Notes: generated by a model not told the origin, from the sequence alone. Numbered from the stretch's first letter, positions 1-7,854 are shown. The stretch: 13,525 nt of DNA from Lachnospiraceae bacterium (GCA_024695225.1 JAILIO010000093.1:1-13525), one strand, 5' to 3'. Numbers and translations are program-made.

Positions 1-216
1 TCCGTCATAGCAGGCAATGCCCCCATCGCAGTCAGGAACTGCAAGAAGGCCATAAATGACGGCCTTGAGCTGGGCATGGACGACGCCATCATTCTCGAGG
101 AGAAGCTTTTCGGGGACTGCTTCGAGTCCTATGACCAGAAGGAAGGAATGGCCAATTTCCTCAGGAAAAAGGACGATCCCGCCAAGGTCAAGCATGTGGC
201 GTTCAAGAACGAGTGA
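1..216 (+). CDS. crt: Crotonase (3-hydroxybutyryl-CoA dehydratase), 3' end only
   Basis: Only the last 71 codons are in the window, read in frame 1 up to the TGA at 214-216; the start lies upstream. The piece matches the C-terminal helical part of short-chain enoyl-CoA hydratases: an NAPIAVRNCKKAIN stretch, then EEKLFGDCFESYDQKEGMANFL, a segment that resembles clostridial crotonases and packs at the subunit interface. The catalytic glutamates lie in the missing part. The enzyme dehydrates 3-hydroxybutyryl-CoA to crotonyl-CoA in the cytosol. The tail after the FL is a few residues longer and more charged (KKDDPAKVKHVAFKNE) than the usual short ending. The position directly before hbd and bcd supports a role in butyrate synthesis. 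The 89-nt gap to hbd shows no terminator, so co-transcription is likely. Confidence 0.9.
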   Translation, partial: SVIAGNAPIAVRNCKKAINDGLELGMDDAIILEEKLFGDCFESYDQKEGMANFLRKKDDPAKVKHVAFKNE

Positions 217-305
217 TCATTTATTTTCAGGAGAATATGAACATCCTGTACAGATCGATATGAAGTGATCAAATAATTAGATATTTATTCATAAGGAGGA
301 TTGAG

Positions 306-1184
306 ATGAAGGTTGCTGTAATAGGCGCAGGTACAATGGGATCCGGCATCGCGCAGGCATTTGCACAGTCGGACGGAGTGGAAAAGGTTTATCTCTGCGA
401 TATCAAGCAGGAATATGCCGACGGCGGACTTGCAAAGATAAAGAAGTCCATCGACAAGCTGGTTAAGAAGGAAAAGATCGACCAGGCAAAGGCCGATGCC
501 ATCATCGGAAAGGTTCAGACAGGTCTCAACGAGATCGCAGTCGACCCCGATCTGGTAGTCGAGGCAGCTCTTGAGGATATGAAGATAAAGAAGGACTGCT
601 TCAAGGCTCTTCAGGAAGACATTGTGAAGAACGAGAACTGCATTTATGCCACAAACACCTCTTCACTGTCTATCACAGAGATCGGCAGCGGGCTCAAGTA
701 TCCCGTGGTGGGCATGCATTTCTTCAACCCCGCTCCCGTTATGAAGCTGGTTGAGATCATCGCCGGCATCAACACCCCTGCAGAGGTCGTGGATAAGGTT
801 GTGCAGATCTCAAAGGATCTTGGAAAGAACCCTGTACAGGTAAATGAGGCCGCAGGCTTCGTGGTCAACCGCATCCTGGTTCCCATGATAAATGAAGGCA
901 TCTTCGTTTATTCAGAGGGCATCGCCGATATCGAGGGCGTGGACACTGCAATGAAGCTTGGATGCAATCATCCCATGGGACCCCTTGAACTGGGCGATTT
1001 CATCGGCCTTGACATCGTACTGGCCATAATGGAAGTGCTCTACAACGAGACCGGTGATTCCAAGTATCGTCCCGCACCCCTTCTCAAGAAGATGGTCAGG
1101 GGCAAACACCTCGGTGTGAAGACCGGCATCGGATTCTATAAATACAACGAAGACAGGACAAAGACTCCCGTCGACCGGCTTTGA
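306..1184 (+). CDS. hbd: 3-hydroxybutyryl-CoA dehydrogenase
   Basis: This 292-residue cytosolic enzyme reduces acetoacetyl-CoA to 3-hydroxybutyryl-CoA with NAD(P)H. The N-terminal Rossmann fold is shown by GAGTMG at residues 7-12. The acidic D32 at the end of the second strand suggests NADH use, which is an inference. The catalytic region reads TNTSSLSI (116-123) and HFFNPAPVMKLVE (138-150), giving the His138-Glu150 pair, with Ser119 and Asn188 (in GFVVNR) completing the usual active site. The C-terminal domain contains the NHPMGPLELGDFIGLD dimerisation signature. Length is close to the bacterial family norm of about 280-290. The start is fixed by AAGGAGGA at 293-300, five bases before ATG. 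It sits between crt and bcd in the order known from many butyrate producers. Confidence 0.96.
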   Translation: MKVAVIGAGTMGSGIAQAFAQSDGVEKVYLCDIKQEYADGGLAKIKKSIDKLVKKEKIDQAKADAIIGKVQTGLNEIAVDPDLVVEAALEDMKIKKDCFKALQEDIVKNENCIYATNTSSLSITEIGSGLKYPVVGMHFFNPAPVMKLVEIIAGINTPAEVVDKVVQISKDLGKNPVQVNEAAGFVVNRILVPMINEGIFVYSEGIADIEGVDTAMKLGCNHPMGPLELGDFIGLDIVLAIMEVLYNETGDSKYRPAPLLKKMVRGKHLGVKTGIGFYKYNEDRTKTPVDRL

Positions 1185-1219
1185 TCAGGGCCCGGGTTTC
1201 AGTGTAGAAGGAGGAAACA

Positions 1220-2380
1220 ATGGATTTTGCTCTTGACAGAAAACACGAGATGGCCAGAAATCTCTTCAGGGATTTCGCCGAGAACGAGGTAAAGCCTCTG
1301 GCTATCGACGTGGATGAGACAGAGGTATTCCCCAGGGATACCGTTACAAAGATGCAGAAGTATGGCTTCATGGGGATCCCTATTCCCAAGGAGTACGGCG
1401 GACAGGGCTGTGATCCCCTGACCTACACCATGTGCGTGGAAGAGCTGGCAAAGGTCTGCGCCACCACCGCGGTCATCGTATCCGCCCACACATCACTCTG
1501 CGCAGATCCTATCCTGCAGTTCGGGACCGAGGAGCAGAAACAGAAATATCTTGTGCCCCTGGCAAAGGGTGAGAAGCTGGGAGCTTTTGCTCTCACGGAG
1601 CCCGGAGCCGGAACCGACGCCCAGGGCGCCCAGACCAAGGCTGAGCTGGTGGGCGACGAGTGGATCCTGAACGGATCAAAGTGCTTCATCACCAACGGAA
1701 AAGAGGCGGATATCTACATCGTTATCGCCTATGTTCCCGAGGATACAAGGGAAGACAAGAGAGGCAGGAAACAGAAGAGGTTCTCCGCATTTATCGTTGA
1801 GAAGGGAACCCCCGGATTCACCTTCGGCGTGAAGGAAAAGAAGATGGGTATCCGCGGATCTTCCACTTACGAACTTATTTTCCAGGATGTGCATGTCCCT
1901 GCAGCAAACCTGCTGGGAACCAGAGGAAAGGGATTTGCCCTGGCCATGCATTCACTGGACGGCGGACGTATCGGTATCGCATCACAGGCTCTCGGCATCG
2001 CAGAGGGAGCCCTTGACAGGACCGTGGCTTACGTCAAGGAGAGAAAGCAGTTCGGAAAGGCCATAGGCCAGTTCCAGAACACCCAGTTTGTGCTGGCTGA
2101 CATGGCTGCCAGGATCGAAGCCGCCAGGTATCTGGTGTACAAGGCAGCAGACGCCAAGGCCAATCAGAGCTCTTATTCTGTGGAAGCTGCCCAGGCAAAG
2201 CTTTTCGCAGCTGAGACCGCAATGGAAGTGACCACCAAGGCAGTGCAGCTTCACGGCGGTTACGGATACATCAGGGAGTACGAAGTGGAGCGTATGATGC
2301 GTGACGCAAAGATCACCGAGATCTATGAGGGAACCTCAGAGGTCCAGAGGATGGTCATTTCAGGGGCTCTTTTAGCCTGA
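1220..2380 (+). CDS. bcd: Butyryl-CoA dehydrogenase
   Basis: This 386-residue acyl-CoA dehydrogenase reduces crotonyl-CoA to butyryl-CoA, taking electrons from EtfAB. In clostridia the reaction is coupled to ferredoxin reduction by flavin-based electron bifurcation. Seen directly are the family signature GAFALTEPGAGTD (121-133), the FAD-binding region ending in ITNG (157-160), the ERKQFGKAIGQFQ segment, and QLHGGYGY followed by the catalytic glutamate E370 in IYEGTSEVQR. The start is set by AAGGAGG at 1208-1214, five bases before ATG. Compared with the remembered Clostridium acetobutylicum protein, about seven extra, strongly charged residues lie around 174-187 (EDTREDKRGRKQKR), in the loop before FSAFIVEKGTPGF. 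Otherwise it looks canonical. It lies 35 nt after hbd and 25 nt before etfB, so it is clearly part of the same operon. Confidence 0.96.
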   Translation: MDFALDRKHEMARNLFRDFAENEVKPLAIDVDETEVFPRDTVTKMQKYGFMGIPIPKEYGGQGCDPLTYTMCVEELAKVCATTAVIVSAHTSLCADPILQFGTEEQKQKYLVPLAKGEKLGAFALTEPGAGTDAQGAQTKAELVGDEWILNGSKCFITNGKEADIYIVIAYVPEDTREDKRGRKQKRFSAFIVEKGTPGFTFGVKEKKMGIRGSSTYELIFQDVHVPAANLLGTRGKGFALAMHSLDGGRIGIASQALGIAEGALDRTVAYVKERKQFGKAIGQFQNTQFVLADMAARIEAARYLVYKAADAKANQSSYSVEAAQAKLFAAETAMEVTTKAVQLHGGYGYIREYEVERMMRDAKITEIYEGTSEVQRMVISGALLA

Positions 2381-2405
2381 CTTTTCGAAAGGAGAACAGA
2401 TACAG

Positions 2406-3206
2406 ATGAAGATCGTAGTATGCATAAAGCAGGTTCCCGATACGAAGGGCGGCGTCAAATTCAAGAGCGACGGCACACTGGACAGGGGAGCGATGCTTGC
2501 GATAATGAATCCTGACGATAAGGCGGGCCTTGAGGCAGCGCTTCGTCTGAAGGACAAGTACGGCGGAGAAGTGACCGTGGTCACCATGGGACTTCCCAAG
2601 GCAGATGCAGTTCTTTATGAGGCCATAGCCATGGGCGCAGACAAGGGCATCCTGGTGACAGACAGAGTGCTGGGCGGCGCAGATACATGGGCCACATCCC
2701 AGACCATAGCGGCAGCCATAAAGAACCTGGATTATGACATTATCATCACAGGGCGTCAGGCCATTGACGGAGATACAGCCCAGGTTGGTCCCCAGATCTC
2801 TGAGCATCTCCACATCCCTGTGGTATCTTACACCGAAGAGATCATGGACGTGGATGAGGGAAATCGCACTGTCACCGTGAAGAGACAGTTTGAGGACAGG
2901 TATCACATCCTGAAGGTGCAGATGCCCTGCCTTCTCACAGCTCTTTCAGAGCTCAATCCCCCCAGGTACATGACCCCCGGCGGGATATTTGACGCCTTTG
3001 ATCAGGAACTCACAGTGTGGGGCCGCGCCGATCTCAAGGAGCTCGCCGATGAGAACATTGGTCTTGCAGGTTCTCCCACCAAGATAGCTAAGGCTTCCGA
3101 CAAGGTGGCCAAGGTCAAGGACAAGACGAAGATAAAGAATCTGGATTCGGCGTCCGATGATGCTGATTACATCTTCTCAGTGCTTGAAGAGACACATGTG
3201 ATCTGA
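2406..3206 (+). CDS. etfB: Electron transfer flavoprotein, beta subunit (bifurcating type)
   Basis: This 266-residue subunit pairs with EtfA to pass electrons from NADH to Bcd and, in bifurcating systems, to ferredoxin. It begins with the typical KIVVCIKQVPDT. The stretch DRVLGGADTWATS ends at residue 98; D93, T94 and T97 match the pattern that binds a second FAD in bifurcating EtfB proteins, where classical EtfB binds AMP. The GRQAIDGDTAQVGPQ signature is at 116-130. Bifurcation is therefore inferred from motif and gene context. The start is supported by AAAGGAGA at 2388-2394, with the ATG 11 nt downstream, a slightly long spacing. The C-terminus has a lysine-rich, low-complexity stretch (KASDKVAKVKDKTKIK) before the end. 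It is separated from etfA by 182 nt, which is unusual because the two subunits are normally tightly coupled. Confidence 0.95.
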   Translation: MKIVVCIKQVPDTKGGVKFKSDGTLDRGAMLAIMNPDDKAGLEAALRLKDKYGGEVTVVTMGLPKADAVLYEAIAMGADKGILVTDRVLGGADTWATSQTIAAAIKNLDYDIIITGRQAIDGDTAQVGPQISEHLHIPVVSYTEEIMDVDEGNRTVTVKRQFEDRYHILKVQMPCLLTALSELNPPRYMTPGGIFDAFDQELTVWGRADLKELADENIGLAGSPTKIAKASDKVAKVKDKTKIKNLDSASDDADYIFSVLEETHVI

Positions 3207-3388
3207 GGAGTTGCAGGTTGTCTGAAGAGAGCATGCGGCTCTTTGATGAACAGTGGGTTCGGGGAGGCATGCAATCTTAAGAGAAACGGATCTGTCCGTG
3301 TACGGCGAAGGAAATACCCGTGATGCAGGGCCGGTCACAGGGCAGAGCAGCAGTGTCCTGACATAGTCAAAATATATTGGAGGAAAAA
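3207..3388 (+). other. Long etfB-etfA intergenic segment with two small hairpins
   Basis: This gap has no convincing gene. It contains a 7-bp hairpin at 3226-3244 (AGAGAGC, loop atgcg, GCTCTTT, with one G-U pair) and a 5-bp hairpin at 3286-3299 (ACGGA, loop TCTG, TCCGT). Neither is followed by a U-tract, so neither looks like an intrinsic terminator. I see no good sigma-A promoter. The ribosome binding site of etfA (GGAGG, 3379-3383) ends the segment. It may be a transcript-processing or stability element, but that is a guess. Confidence 0.4.
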
Positions 3389-4453
3389 ATGGGAACCGAA
3401 GAATATAAAGGCGTATTTATTTACGCACAGCAGGTAGACAACAAACTGAGCAACATATCCCTTGAGCTTCTGGGCAAGGCCAAAGATCTGGCCGCAGACC
3501 TGGACGAGAAGGTGACGGCTGTGCTTATTGGCTCCGGTGTCTCCGGGCTTACGGATGAGCTGGCCACCTACGGGGCGGACAGGGTCATCGTGGTAGACGA
3601 TCCGGCCCTCAAGGATTACAGGACAGAGCCCTATACACACGCCCTGTCATCTGTCATCGACGAGTACAAGCCCGAGATCATGCTGGTGGGCGCAACAGCC
3701 ATCGGCCGTGACCTGGGACCCAGGGTATCAGCCAGGGTGAAGACAGGACTTACCGCCGACTGTACACAGCTGGATATCGGTGATTTCCCTCTGACACCCA
3801 TTCCGGGACAGGAGGACAAGCAGCTTCACAGACAGCTTCTCATGACCCGTCCCGCTTTCGGCGGAAACACCATCGCAACCATTGCCTGTCCCGAGAACAG
3901 GCCCCAGATGGCAACGGTGCGTCCCGGCGTTATGCAGAAGAAGGAGCCCGTTGCAGGCGCAAAGGCAGAGATCGTGGAGTTCAACCCCGGTTTCAAGGAA
4001 GACAACTGCTATGTGGAGATAGAAAAGATCGTAAAGGAAGTCTCCAATGTGGCAAATATCGCAGATGCGAAGATCCTTGTGTCCGGAGGCCGTGGGGTGG
4101 GAAGCCCTGAGAACTTCAAGCTTTTGGAAGATCTGGCAGATGCCCTCGGCGGCACGGTCAGCTGCTCCAGAGCGGTTGTGGACTCAGGATGGAAGCCCAA
4201 GGAACTGCAGGTGGGACAGACAGGCCAGACAGTCAGGCCTCATGTGTATTTCGCCATCGGCATTTCAGGCGCCATACAGCATGCAGCAGGTATGGAAGAT
4301 TCGGATATAATCATAGCCATAAATAAGGACGAGAACGCTCCTATCTTCGACATAGCGGATTACGGCGTGATAGGTGACCTGAATCAGATCGTGCCTGAGA
4401 TCACAAAGAAGATCTGTGAGAAGAAGGAAAAACAGGGCAAAGCAGGAAACTGA
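3389..4453 (+). CDS. etfA: Electron transfer flavoprotein, alpha subunit
   Basis: This 354-residue subunit carries the FAD that relays electrons to butyryl-CoA dehydrogenase. The N-terminal half is the Etf alpha/beta fold (GVFIYAQQ at the start). The C-terminal FAD domain shows SGGRGVG (232-238), CSRAVVDSGW, then GQTGQTVRPHVYFAIGISG and the signature ISGAIQH (292-298) leading to IIIAINKD. The ATG at 3389 is preferred over an in-frame TTG at 3377, because that TTG overlaps the GGAGG ribosome binding site at 3379-3383, five bases upstream of the ATG. There is no N-terminal ferredoxin domain, unlike some longer EtfA proteins. A strong terminator follows 20 nt after the stop, marking the end of the crt-hbd-bcd-etfBA transcript. 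Confidence 0.95.
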   Translation: MGTEEYKGVFIYAQQVDNKLSNISLELLGKAKDLAADLDEKVTAVLIGSGVSGLTDELATYGADRVIVVDDPALKDYRTEPYTHALSSVIDEYKPEIMLVGATAIGRDLGPRVSARVKTGLTADCTQLDIGDFPLTPIPGQEDKQLHRQLLMTRPAFGGNTIATIACPENRPQMATVRPGVMQKKEPVAGAKAEIVEFNPGFKEDNCYVEIEKIVKEVSNVANIADAKILVSGGRGVGSPENFKLLEDLADALGGTVSCSRAVVDSGWKPKELQVGQTGQTVRPHVYFAIGISGAIQHAAGMEDSDIIIAINKDENAPIFDIADYGVIGDLNQIVPEITKKICEKKEKQGKAGN

Positions 4454-4473
4454 AGACAGTTTTGATCAATCCC

Positions 4474-4513
4474 GGGCGGGGACGGAGACGTCCCCGTCCT
4501 TTTCTCATTTTTA
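4474..4513 (+). terminator. Intrinsic terminator after etfA
   Basis: An 11-bp GC-rich stem (GGGCGGGGACG at 4474-4484, loop GAGA, CGTCCCCGTCC at 4489-4499, with one G-U pair) is followed by TTTTCTCATTTTT. This is a textbook Rho-independent terminator, seen directly. It lies between the butyryl-CoA-forming genes and mtnA, so mtnA and the genes after it need either readthrough or their own promoter. Confidence 0.88.
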
Positions 4514-4575
4514 TGAAACAGACAGTGAAGGGAAATATTCAGGGCGGATGCGGATCCCCGGCGGAGGATAAAGAG

Positions 4576-5646
4576 ATGGATGAGAAACTGAGTTTAAAAG
4601 GAATCGATACGGTTGCCCTCGATGAAGACAAGAACTGCGTGGTCATTATTGACCAGACCCTGCTCCCCGGTGACATCAGGCTTAAGAGTGTGGATGATGC
4701 CGGGGATATGTACGACGCCATAAAGCGCCTGGAGGTGAGAGGGGCTCCGGCCATCGGTGTTTTTGCGGCCTTTGGCATGTATGTACTGTCAAAGCAGATG
4801 GAAAATAAAGACTATGACGCCTTTATTTCCGCATTCAGGGAAAAGGCGGATTTCCTGAACAGTTCCAGGCCTACGGCGGTGAACCTGTCCTGGGCACTTA
4901 AAAGGATGAAGAGGGTCGCAGAGGAGGACAGCTCCCTGCCTGTGCCGGAGATCGTAAGCAGGCTTCGGACTGAGGCTCTGAGTATAAGGGATGAGGATAT
5001 AGAGATATGCCGGGGGATCGGAGAGCACGGACTGAGTCTCCTGAAACCCGGGGCGGTGCTCATGACACACTGCAATGCGGGATCCCTCGCCACAATCAGG
5101 TACGGCACTGCAACTGCCCCTATTTACCTCGGACAGGAAAAAGGTTATAATTTCCGGGTGTATTGTGACGAGACCAGACCTCTTTTGCAGGGGGCCAGGC
5201 TCACTGCTTTTGAGCTTTCACAGTACGGGGTTGACACTACGGTTTTGTGCGACAACATGAGCGCAAGCCTTATGGCAGGCGGCAGTGTGGACGCTGTGCT
5301 GGTGGGCTGTGACAGGGTCGCGGTGAACGGAGACGCCGCAAACAAGATCGGCACCAGTCTCCTGGCCCTGGCGGCAAAGCATTACGGAGTGCCCTTTTAT
5401 GTGTGCGCCCCCTCCTCCACCGTGGACTTTGAGACGGCGGAGGGGAAGGATATCCCCATAGAGATGAGGGATCCCGATGAGGTTACCGAGATGTGGTATT
5501 CCAAGAGGATGGCGCCCAAGGGTGTGAAAGTGTACAATCCCGCCTTTGATGTGACAGATCACAGTCTGATCACCGGGATAATAACCGAGGAGGGGGTTGC
5601 CTACCCGCCCTATACGGATTCCCTGAAGGCGCTCCTGCAGAAATAA
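4576..5646 (+). CDS. mtnA: S-methyl-5-thioribose-1-phosphate isomerase family protein (MtnA-like)
   Basis: This 356-residue protein belongs to the MtnA / eIF2B-like isomerase family. MtnA converts 5-methylthioribose-1-phosphate to the ribulose form in methionine salvage; some members act on 5-deoxyribose-1-phosphate. Seen directly: the substrate-binding motif RGAPAIG from residue 55, MTHCNAGSLAT with the catalytic cysteine C166, and GCDRVAVNGDAANKIGT with the catalytic aspartate D246. The usual 'GADRI' is replaced by GCDRV. Length fits the family (about 350). The start at 4576 is chosen because CGGAGGA at 4562-4568 precedes it; longer readings from 4462 (TTG) or 4515 (ATG) would run through or abut the terminator. 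No other methionine-salvage gene is near. The isomerase call is solid, the true substrate is not. The stop is 95 nt before thl. Confidence 0.88.
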   Translation: MDEKLSLKGIDTVALDEDKNCVVIIDQTLLPGDIRLKSVDDAGDMYDAIKRLEVRGAPAIGVFAAFGMYVLSKQMENKDYDAFISAFREKADFLNSSRPTAVNLSWALKRMKRVAEEDSSLPVPEIVSRLRTEALSIRDEDIEICRGIGEHGLSLLKPGAVLMTHCNAGSLATIRYGTATAPIYLGQEKGYNFRVYCDETRPLLQGARLTAFELSQYGVDTTVLCDNMSASLMAGGSVDAVLVGCDRVAVNGDAANKIGTSLLALAAKHYGVPFYVCAPSSTVDFETAEGKDIPIEMRDPDEVTEMWYSKRMAPKGVKVYNPAFDVTDHSLITGIITEEGVAYPPYTDSLKALLQK

Positions 5647-5677
5647 GGGCGTCAGGGAGATAACGAGGTGTACACAA

Positions 5678-5717
5678 ACGGTCATGTGTTGGCCGTGTAA
5701 AACATAAAAGAGATAAT
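5678..5717 (+). promoter_or_regulatory. Possible sigma-A promoter with overlapping hairpin before thl
   Basis: TTGGCC at 5689-5694 and GATAAT at 5712-5717 are separated by exactly 17 nt, matching TTGACA at four and TATAAT at five of six positions. Initiation near 5724 would leave a short leader carrying the AGGAGGTG of thl. The -35 box lies inside a 7-bp inverted repeat (ACGGTCA at 5678-5684, loop TGTGT, TGGCCGT at 5690-5696, one G-U pair), which could be an operator. This is a consensus match only, and chance matches of this quality are common. Confidence 0.35.
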
Positions 5718-5741
5718 AAGAGAGATCAGGAGGTGCAGTAA

Positions 5742-6929
5742 ATGGGACGCAGAGTTGTATTGGCAGGTGCGGTGCGCACGGCTATAGGTGTTATGGGGGG
5801 CAGCCTTTCCACTGTTCCGGCGCCTAAGCTTGGAGAAATAGTGATAAGGGAGTCTCTTAAGAGGGCCGGTGTATCACCTGAACTGGTGGAAGAGGTCTAC
5901 ATGGGATGTGTCATCCAGGCCGGGCTTGGACAGAACCCTGCCAGACAGGCGGCTTTGAACGCGGGCATTCCCGTGGGCGTGCCGGCCACGACCATAAATG
6001 TGCTCTGCGGTTCCGGACTTCACTGCGTGAATCTGGCCGCAAAGCTTATTTCCATGGGCGAAGCGGATATAATGGTCGCCGGCGGCATGGAGAACATGTC
6101 CATGGCTCCCTACCTGCTGTATCAGGGCAGATACGGATACAGGATGGGCGCAGGGACGCTGGATGATTCAATGATAAAGGATGCCCTGACAGATGCCTTC
6201 GAAGGCTTCCATATGGGAATGACAGCGGAGAACATCGCGGAGGAGTGGCATCTCACAAGGCAACAGCTGGACGAGTTCGCGGCCTGGAGCCAGCAGAAGT
6301 GTGAAAAAGCCCAGCTGGAAGGCAAGTTCAAGGACGAGATCGTGCCTGTGGAAGTGAAGAAGAAAAAGGAGACCATCCTCTTCGACACCGACGAGGGACC
6401 GAGACAGGGAGTGACACCTGAAAACATCTCCAAACTGAGGGCTGCTTTCAAGCCCGGCGGAGTTGTGACTGCGGCCAATGCCTCCGGCATAAATGACGGC
6501 GCTGCGGCGATGGTGGTCATGAGCGAGGAAAAGGCAAAAGAACTGGGAGTGAAGCCCATGGCTGTGTGGGTTGCAGGAGAGCACGCAGGGGTGGAGCCCA
6601 GGATAATGGGCATCGGACCTGTGGCGGCTACCCGGAAGGTCCTTAAGAAAGCAGGGCTTGAGATGAAGGACATCGGCCTCATCGAGGCAAATGAAGCCTT
6701 CGCAGCGCAGTCACTGGCAGTTGCCAGGGAACTTGAGTGGAATACGGATATCCTCAATGTGAACGGCGGGGCTATCGCCCTGGGACATCCCGTGGGATGC
6801 TCCGGCGACTGTCTTCTGGTTTCCCTTATGTACGAGATGCAGAGGAGAAACACGGAGAGAGGACTTGCAACTCTCTGCGTAGGAGGCGGTATGGGATGCG
6901 CCGCTATAGTGGAAAGGATGGAAGGTTGA
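5742..6929 (+). CDS. thl: Acetyl-CoA acetyltransferase (thiolase)
   Basis: This 395-residue biosynthetic thiolase condenses two acetyl-CoA to acetoacetyl-CoA, the first step of butyrate synthesis. The active site is complete: nucleophile C89 in NVLCGSG, H349 in ALGHPVGCSG, and C379 in CVGGGMG. The stretch KKKKETILFDTDEGPRQGVTPE and the NASGINDGAAA motif are typical of the type used by clostridia. The start is fixed by a full AGGAGGTG at 5728-5735, six bases before ATG. An unusual point is cysteine 353 directly after the His motif (GHPVGCSGDC, where GHPxGASGAR is usual), close to the active site. The next gene, ptb, begins one base after the stop, so the two are translationally coupled. The gene may have its own promoter just upstream. 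Confidence 0.95.
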   Translation: MGRRVVLAGAVRTAIGVMGGSLSTVPAPKLGEIVIRESLKRAGVSPELVEEVYMGCVIQAGLGQNPARQAALNAGIPVGVPATTINVLCGSGLHCVNLAAKLISMGEADIMVAGGMENMSMAPYLLYQGRYGYRMGAGTLDDSMIKDALTDAFEGFHMGMTAENIAEEWHLTRQQLDEFAAWSQQKCEKAQLEGKFKDEIVPVEVKKKKETILFDTDEGPRQGVTPENISKLRAAFKPGGVVTAANASGINDGAAAMVVMSEEKAKELGVKPMAVWVAGEHAGVEPRIMGIGPVAATRKVLKKAGLEMKDIGLIEANEAFAAQSLAVARELEWNTDILNVNGGAIALGHPVGCSGDCLLVSLMYEMQRRNTERGLATLCVGGGMGCAAIVERMEG

Positions 6930-6930
6930 G

Positions 6931-7854
6931 ATGAGCAAAGGTTTTGACGAGCTGATCAGCGGGGTTCAGAAGTTAGGAACAAAAAGGCTCTCTGTGGCAA
7001 ACGCAGGGGACAAGGCTGTGCTGGAAGCGGTGAAGGATGCGGAGCTGGACGGTATCGCATCGGGGATTCTGGTAGGCGACTGCGATACCATAAAGAAGAT
7101 CGCAGATGAGATAGAGATGGATCTGAGCCGCTTTACAGTGGTGGATGTGAAGGATCCCGGGGAAGCTGCGCTGAAGGCCGTACAGTATGTGCACGACGGC
7201 GAGGCCGACATGTACATGAAGGGATTTTTGGACACGAAAACCTTCCTTAAGAGTGTTCTGAACAAGGAATGCGGGCTGAGAACAGGCAATCCCTTGTCCC
7301 ATGTGTGCGTCTTTGAGATACCGGGGATCGACCGCCTTCTGTTCTTTACGGATGTGGCATTCATGCCCTATCCCACACTGGAGGAAAAGAAATTCATAAT
7401 CGACTATGCTGTTGATGTGGCAAAGGCTTGCGGCGTTGATATGCCAAAGGTTGCCCCTCTTGCGGCGGTGGAGGTTGTGAATCCCAAGATGCCTGTGACT
7501 GTGGAAGCCCAGGAACTCACCAGAATGAACGATGAAGGCGAGATAAAGGGATGCATAGTGGACGGGCCTCTCTCCATGGATATGGCCATCGATCCCGCAG
7601 CCGCTGAGGAAAAGGGCGGACTCGACAGGAAGATCCGGGGAGACGCGGATATACTGCTGTTCCCGGATATCCACGCGGGAAATCTGGTCTACAAGTCCAT
7701 AGTCCACATGGTGCCCGGGGTCAGGAACGGCTGCATCCTCACGGGGACAAAGGCGCCGGTGGTGCTCACATCCAGATCGGATACGAAGGACGTGAAGATC
7801 AATTCCATCGCCCTGGCGGCAGTTGTGGCTGAAGCCTTGAAAAATAAGGGCTGA
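6931..7854 (+). CDS. ptb: Phosphate butyryltransferase
   Basis: This 307-residue cytosolic enzyme converts butyryl-CoA and phosphate to butyryl phosphate. It belongs to the phosphate acetyl/butyryl transferase family. Seen: ADMYMKGFLDT (MKG at 96-98), DGPLSMDMA (211-219), GNLVYK (250-255), and SRSD (281-284) followed by KINSIALA near the end. Length matches Ptb (about 300) and is shorter than many phosphotransacetylases, and the buk gene downstream supports butyrate over acetate as substrate. The ATG lies one base after the thl stop, with only a weak GGAAGG upstream, which suggests coupled translation. The last codons (EALKNKG) and the bases after them are repeated downstream as a 35-bp tandem repeat. 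Confidence 0.94.
   Translation: MSKGFDELISGVQKLGTKRLSVANAGDKAVLEAVKDAELDGIASGILVGDCDTIKKIADEIEMDLSRFTVVDVKDPGEAALKAVQYVHDGEADMYMKGFLDTKTFLKSVLNKECGLRTGNPLSHVCVFEIPGIDRLLFFTDVAFMPYPTLEEKKFIIDYAVDVAKACGVDMPKVAPLAAVEVVNPKMPVTVEAQELTRMNDEGEIKGCIVDGPLSMDMAIDPAAAEEKGGLDRKIRGDADILLFPDIHAGNLVYKSIVHMVPGVRNGCILTGTKAPVVLTSRSDTKDVKINSIALAAVVAEALKNKG

Noticed and set aside
56..268. 70-codon + strand ORF overlapping the crt end
   Set aside because: It is an out-of-frame reading of the crotonase gene with biased serine and arginine content and no ribosome binding site.
3233..3280. 15-codon ORF in the etfB-etfA gap
   Set aside because: It has no good ribosome binding site and no recognisable content; it spans one hairpin and looks like chance.
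3377..3388. TTG start for etfA at 3377
   Set aside because: It overlaps the GGAGG ribosome binding site, which is well placed for the ATG at 3389.
4462..4575. Longer mtnA start at TTG 4462 or ATG 4515
   Set aside because: The first would translate through the terminator hairpin and adds residues with no family likeness; neither has the ribosome binding site that precedes ATG 4576.
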